The position numbers and the translations under genes were made by a program. Of a DNA stretch of 10,357 bases, positions 7,376 through 10,357 are shown piece after piece. Source of the stretch: Flavobacteriales bacterium (GTDB taxonomy: Bacteria > Bacteroidota > Bacteroidia > Flavobacteriales_D > Sanyastnellaceae). The notes below the pieces were generated by a model. That model was not told the origin of the DNA. It saw nothing but the letters and a program-made list of their open reading frames with translations, and searched no databases. The stretch is taken from assembly GCA_015663855.1 (NCBI GenBank), contig DQRJ01000052.1, positions 1 through 10,357 on the forward strand, given 5' to 3'. Each line of letters starts with the position of its first letter. Position 1 is the stretch's first letter.

Positions 7376-8110
7376 TAAACGGTAACATTCCTTCTGCGTC
7401 CAATCCCTCACTTCTACAATGAGCTTTTCGGCGTCATCGCCCTTGAAAACGGGCCCGAAACTTACATGCGTATCGATGTATCTACTACCGAAATGTCTAC
7501 AAGCGTGTGGAATGAACCATTCATTTCCTACCCAAGCAATGTTAGTGTTTCTGTATTCAATGGCCGCGGGAGCGATTTGGAACCCATTATCTGCACAAGT
7601 GTAGAAGATGCCCTTCCTGTAAGGCAGTAGGTCAGGCCCCTTGTGAGTAGTTCCTTCAGGAAAAATAACTACCCCATATCCGTTGTCGAACCTCTCCTTA
7701 ACAGCTGCCCGTGTCGCTTTACGGCTTTCTTTTTTATCTCTTTTAACCCAAATTGTTCCAAGCGCCGTAGCACCCCATCCGATAATAGGCCAAGCTTTTG
7801 TTTCATGTCTAGCAACAAAAACAACGGGGAAAGACGTAGGTAACACTATAGCATCAAGGTAAGATCTGTGATTACCCATTACAACCGATGGTTCTTTAGG
7901 GGGTCGTCCATGCCAAGTTATTCTAACTCCCATAATAATGTGTGTGCCTCTGAGGAAAAGTCTAAAAACTGAATGAGCAACTCTTTGCCTAGCTTGTTCT
8001 TTTCTGCCTAAAATAAAGCTCACTAATAAAATGAGTAAAATTCCTAATGTGCATAAAAGAGCCCACAAAGGAAACAAAACTAATCGTACAAATACTCGAA
8101 TTGCTTTCAA
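7355..8110 (-). CDS. plsC: 1-acyl-sn-glycerol-3-phosphate acyltransferase family protein (PlsC-like)
   Basis: This 251-residue protein would transfer an acyl chain to lysophosphatidic acid to make phosphatidic acid at the inner membrane. It shows the family motifs in order: NHRSYLD with His81 and Asp86 (HX4D catalytic pair), GTIWVKRD (118-125), FPEGTTHKG (150-158, phosphate-binding) and IAPAAIEY (179-186). One hydrophobic segment at about 10-34 anchors the N-terminus. The start is unusual: the open frame begins just two codons after an in-frame TAA (8114-8116), and the only early initiator that keeps the membrane segment is TTG at 8110; the first in-frame ATG is at residue 60, inside the fold. 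It follows the pseudouridine synthase by 61 bp on the same strand, probably as one transcript. The exact substrate within the LPLAT superfamily (phospholipid versus ornithine lipid, for example) is not certain. Confidence 0.88.
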   Translation of the reverse strand: MKAIRVFVRLVLFPLWALLCTLGILLILLVSFILGRKEQARQRVAHSVFRLFLRGTHIIMGVRITWHGRPPKEPSVVMGNHRSYLDAIVLPTSFPVVFVARHETKAWPIIGWGATALGTIWVKRDKKESRKATRAAVKERFDNGYGVVIFPEGTTHKGPDLLPYRKGIFYTCADNGFQIAPAAIEYRNTNIAWVGNEWFIPHACRHFGSRYIDTHVSFGPVFKGDDAEKLIVEVRDWTQKECYRLRDILDK

Positions 8111-8171
8111 ATCTTAGTCTTTAAATTTATTAATAAAGTGCCTAATAACCCGCTCTAAAGTCGGCCCGAAG

Positions 8172-9071
8172 TTAATACAAGGAGAGTTTATGAATTATGT
8201 GTTTGAATTTTCTGGGTAAATCCACCTCGATTTTTATCCCCTCACCGGTGATTGGATGGTTGAAAACCAACCCAGTGCAAGCTAGAAACAGTCCTTGTCC
8301 GGTGTATTTATTTGTTTTACCATATAAATAATCACCCACAATTGGATGTCCCGAGATTGCTAAGTGACGTCTTATTTGATGAGTTCTTCCGGTTTTCGGA
8401 TTGACTTTTACTAGAGATGCGGTTCCGTATATGGGCCAATTAGTGCTTCCCACAACTTCTACTTCAGAGATTGCTTCTTTATCGTCTATTTTAATTTGAA
8501 TAGTAGCTTTTGAAAACATGGGAGTATCTGCTACTAGCGCGATATAATTTTTAATGATTTCTCTTTTTGAAAACGCTTCACTCAAGATGCCAGCAGCAGT
8601 TAGTGTCTTTGCAAAAATGACTGGTCCATGAGTTGCTTTATCAAGTCTGTGAATTGCAATAGGCGTGATGAAGGAATCTTTTAAATTGCTTTTATATAGA
8701 ATGTTAGAGTATGTTTTCTCAAGTGTAACTTTATGATTGCCTTTTGTAATTATTCCGCCTCTCTTAACGACACATGCGCAATATTCATCCTCCCAAATAA
8801 CATCTTTATTCTTGTTTTCGATATCTGTAATTCTACATTCAATTTCAGTGTTTATAACCTCTTGTTTCAGATATATTTTATCACCGATTGCAACTAAAGT
8901 AGCCGTGGTAGCAACCTTGCCTTTTACGTAAAATCGTCCATTAATAATTGCTTTTTTAACTGATTTTCTAGAAGGAAGAGCAGAGAACTGACCGATAGCT
9001 CCCTCTTGGAGACGTTTCTTTTCGGCCACAAATGGGGCGTGCTTCCATTTCGAAATAATTACCTCAGTCAT
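8172..9071 (-). CDS. RluA-family RNA pseudouridine synthase with S4-like N-terminal domain
   Basis: The protein isomerises uridine to pseudouridine in rRNA or tRNA. Counting from the ATG at 9071 (299 residues), an S4-like RNA-binding segment covers about 33-70 (SRKSVKKAIINGRFYVKGK, then GDKIYL). The catalytic motif HRLDKATHG at 141-149 carries the nucleophile Asp144. The C-terminal PKTGRTHQIRRHLA and GHPIVGDYLYG blocks are the conserved RluA binding elements. The usual TSG after the Asp reads THG here, and the EDE...VxKP loop reads EDEYCACVVKRGG. The start is uncertain: ATGs at 9071 and 9089 and a TTG at 9098 are all in frame, with no Shine-Dalgarno to decide. I prefer 9071, because MTEVIISKW fits the beginning of relatives I remember. 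The target base is unknown, so no gene symbol is given. The gene looks more AT-rich than the peptidase and receptor genes. Confidence 0.88.
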   Translation of the reverse strand: MTEVIISKWKHAPFVAEKKRLQEGAIGQFSALPSRKSVKKAIINGRFYVKGKVATTATLVAIGDKIYLKQEVINTEIECRITDIENKNKDVIWEDEYCACVVKRGGIITKGNHKVTLEKTYSNILYKSNLKDSFITPIAIHRLDKATHGPVIFAKTLTAAGILSEAFSKREIIKNYIALVADTPMFSKATIQIKIDDKEAISEVEVVGSTNWPIYGTASLVKVNPKTGRTHQIRRHLAISGHPIVGDYLYGKTNKYTGQGLFLACTGLVFNHPITGEGIKIEVDLPRKFKHIIHKLSLY

Positions 9072-9102
9072 GTTGCAAATTAGACGCATCTGCCTCAAAA
9101 TG

Positions 9103-9132
9103 TTGCATCTTGAATCACTTCATTTAACTTTG
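9103..9132 (+). promoter_or_regulatory. Bacteroidota-type promoter of the RRM gene
   Basis: A TTG -33 element (9103-9105) is followed after 19 bp by TAACTTTG (9125-9132), an exact match to the -7 consensus TAnnTTTG. Both the sequences and the spacing fit the Bacteroidota primary-sigma promoter. Transcription would begin near 9138 and give a leader of about 30 A/T-rich bases before the ATG at 9168. The -33 element lies inside one copy of a direct repeat ATGTTGCA (9070-9077 and 9100-9107); the other copy lies over the start of the divergent pseudouridine synthase gene. Confidence 0.7.
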
Positions 9133-9167
9133 TAGTATTAAATTAATAATTGTCTTTAAATTTTTGC

Positions 9168-9686
9168 ATGAAGCTCTTTGTTGCTAAACTCAATCGTGAA
9201 ACCACAGAAAATGATTTGAAAGAACATTTCAGTCAGTTCGGTGGAGTGGTATCTGTTAAGGTTGTAACTGATCGTGAAACTGATCAATCTAAATGTTTTG
9301 GTTTTATTGAAATGGATTCTAATGAGGCGGGTGATGCTGCTGTCGAAAACCTGAATGGTCAAGATTTCATGGGATTCAGGATGGTTGTTAAAGAAGCAGA
9401 GGATAAGCCAAGAGCTCCAAGGCCATCTTCTGGAGGAGGACGACCAGGAGGAGGTTCAGGATTTTCAGACAATAAACCTATGCCTAGCCGAGGTGGGTCA
9501 TCTGATACGAAAAGTGATCAAAGTGCACCCAAGACTTTTTCAAACCATACTACTAAAAAACGTCCCTCAAATAGAAAAGGTAAGAGTGGCCCAGATAAAT
9601 ATGCTGATGGTGCAAGAACACCTCAACATGCAAAACGACCTAAGTCAAATCGAAACCAATGGTTAGATGATTTGGAGGATTTTTAA
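9168..9686 (+). CDS. Small RRM RNA-binding protein with Gly-rich and basic tail
   Basis: This 172-residue protein has a single RNA recognition motif at residues 1-78. RNP2 is LFVAKL (3-8) and RNP1 is KCFGFIEM (42-49). The RNA-stacking aromatics are present (Phe4, Phe44, Phe46), but the second RNP1 position is Cys43 rather than Gly and the last is Met49 rather than an aromatic. A Gly/Pro/Ser-rich linker follows (about 83-115), then a Lys/Arg/Asn-rich tail ending in the acidic WLDDLEDF. This layout matches bacterial single-RRM proteins of cyanobacteria and Bacteroidota, several of which are cold-responsive; they are thought to act as RNA chaperones or regulators. I chose the ATG at 9168 because RNP2 begins two residues later; an in-frame TTG at 9150 would add six unlikely residues. 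It has its own promoter and terminator, so it is a single-gene unit. Confidence 0.92.
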   Translation: MKLFVAKLNRETTENDLKEHFSQFGGVVSVKVVTDRETDQSKCFGFIEMDSNEAGDAAVENLNGQDFMGFRMVVKEAEDKPRAPRPSSGGGRPGGGSGFSDNKPMPSRGGSSDTKSDQSAPKTFSNHTTKKRPSNRKGKSGPDKYADGARTPQHAKRPKSNRNQWLDDLEDF

Positions 9687-9710
9687 TTAAATAATTATCC
9701 ATAAAGCTTT

Positions 9711-9752
9711 AATGGAGATTTCGACTATAAATGCCGAAATCTCCATTTTTTT
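9711..9752 (+). terminator. Intrinsic terminator after the RRM gene
   Basis: A perfect 13-bp stem (AATGGAGATTTCG at 9711-9723, its complement at 9735-9747) encloses an 11-base loop and runs into seven T residues (9746-9752). It starts 24 bases after the RRM stop codon. This is a strong rho-independent terminator on the plus strand. A transcript from the other direction would meet the complement, which lacks a matching T-run of that length. Confidence 0.92.
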
Positions 9753-9979
9753 GCGTTTAGTCGACAAAATGTAATATTTAGTCGAAAAATAATTTTTATC
9801 ATCTATTTGTTTATGTATTAGTTTAAATATTTGATAACAAGTGTTTTATCTATCTATATTCCAAGCGCCCTTATGGGATTAGTCGATGATAACTAAAGAT
9901 TCATCGAAGAAAATGTAACTTTTATATGTGATTTGTCGTTTTTTTGAACTATATTTCAAGGTTCCATTCTTTCTAAATC
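9753..9979. other. Non-coding stretch with TTAGTCGA repeats, upstream of the Cys-repeat gene
   Basis: No coding region is visible in this AT-rich stretch. TTAGTCGA occurs three times on the plus strand (9757-9764, 9778-9785, 9879-9886); the first two are part of TTTAGTCGA and lie 21 bp apart, two helical turns. The third copy merges into an inverted repeat TCGATGA / TCATCGA (9883-9889 and 9901-9907). A weak -7-like TATATTTC lies at 9950-9957, but the nearest TTG is only 14 bp upstream of it. The region probably holds the promoter and possible operators of the gene starting at 9980. Confidence 0.5.
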
Positions 9980-10357
9980 ATGAGTCGTACAATATTACTT
10001 CTTCTCCTATCGGTACTTACATTTCACATGTTTGGCCAAACGGACGTACCTGGGTGTACAATTTCTGTTGCTTGTAACTTCGATCCTGCAGCCACCGTCA
10101 ACGACGGTAGTTGTGATTTTGTCAGTTGCTATTCGCTCGGTTGTACAGATCCTACCGCCTGTAACTTCGATCCGGCTGCCGCAATCAATGACGGTACCTG
10201 TGATTATTTATCATGTCTCGTTTCGGGATGTATGAATACACTCGCTTGTAACTATGACGCCACTGCAGAGACGAGTGATGGTTCTTGTGAATTTACATCT
10301 TGTGCAGGATGTATGGACCCCAATGCTCCTAACTATGACATCACTGCTACCATCGAT
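9980..10357 (+). CDS. Secreted Cys-rich repeat protein (N-terminal part, cut by window edge)
   Basis: The first 126 codons are visible and the frame stays open to the right edge. A signal peptide covers residues 1-20 (SRT, a run of five Leu, ending FGQ). After it come four repeats of about 29 residues starting at Gly25, Gly54, Gly83 and Gly110, with the pattern GCxxxxACNFDPxAxxxDGSCxFxSC. Repeats one to three have four cysteines each at matching positions, probably forming disulfides. The fourth is two residues out of step and has Pro117 where the second Cys should be. Such repeats are frequent in large exported proteins of marine Flavobacteriales, often with a C-terminal type IX sorting domain, but I know no proven function. 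The conserved Asp/Asn positions make calcium binding conceivable. The full length and any sorting domain lie outside the window. The start is the only ATG before the signal peptide. Confidence 0.82.
   Translation, partial: MSRTILLLLLSVLTFHMFGQTDVPGCTISVACNFDPAATVNDGSCDFVSCYSLGCTDPTACNFDPAAAINDGTCDYLSCLVSGCMNTLACNYDATAETSDGSCEFTSCAGCMDPNAPNYDITATID

Noticed and set aside
9072..9098. TTG (9098) or ATG (9089) start for the pseudouridine synthase
   Set aside because: The extra residues (MRQMRLICN) do not resemble family members and no ribosome binding site supports them, but 9089 cannot be excluded.
9355..9666. Open frame of 103 codons on the plus strand
   Set aside because: It is an alternative frame within the RRM gene; its length follows from the low-complexity codons of the linker and tail.
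9950..9957. TATATTTC as the -7 box of the Cys-repeat gene
   Set aside because: It has one mismatch to TAnnTTTG and the nearest TTG (9933-9935) is 14 bp away, outside the usual spacing.
10032..10235. Open frame of 67 codons on the plus strand
   Set aside because: It is out of frame with the Cys-repeat gene, whose signal peptide and regular repeats establish the true frame.

Overview
The window reads as chromosomal DNA of a member of the Bacteroidota, most likely a marine or aquatic Flavobacteriales-type bacterium. The reasons are: a TonB-dependent receptor with an N-terminal carboxypeptidase-regulatory-like domain; secretion signals ending in Ala-Gln or Gly-Gln; a secreted protein made of Cys-rich 'GCTDPxACNFDPAA' repeats, a type I know mainly from this group; promoter elements of the Bacteroidota form TTG / TAnnTTTG rather than TTGACA / TATAAT; and almost no Shine-Dalgarno sequences. 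No mobile element, CRISPR array, rRNA or tRNA was seen.

Layout. (1) Positions 1-2700 hold three minus-strand genes, read from right to left: a secreted BNR/Asp-box beta-propeller protein (1618-2700); a putative DNA-binding protein with a long helical C-terminal region (344-1621), joined to the first by a 4-base ATGA stop/start overlap; and, after a 134-bp gap with CAATTG repeats, the first 69 codons of a YjjU-like patatin phospholipase cut by the window edge (1-209). (2) Positions 2788-7314 hold a plus-strand pair: a prolyl oligopeptidase with a lipoprotein-type signal peptide and, 30 bp later, a TonB-dependent outer-membrane receptor. (3) Positions 7355 to about 9071 hold a minus-strand pair, an RluA-type pseudouridine synthase followed by a PlsC-type acyltransferase that appears to start at TTG. 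(4) Positions 9103-9752 hold a compact single-gene unit: a clear Bacteroidota promoter, a small RRM RNA-binding protein, and a textbook intrinsic terminator. (5) From 9980 to the end is the start of a secreted Cys-repeat protein, preceded by a non-coding stretch with repeated TTAGTCGA sites.

How they may work together. The peptidase-receptor pair could be a peptide capture or processing unit of the cell envelope, though this rests on adjacency alone. The pseudouridine synthase, acyltransferase and RRM protein are housekeeping RNA and lipid functions. The coupling of an exported propeller protein to a putative regulator is the least explained arrangement. I do not see a convincing new multi-gene system. 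The points most worth a second look are the propeller/regulator coupling, the long-armed inverted repeat at the convergent gene junction (7317-7375), the two clusters of short repeated sites, and the altered oxyanion motif of the patatin.
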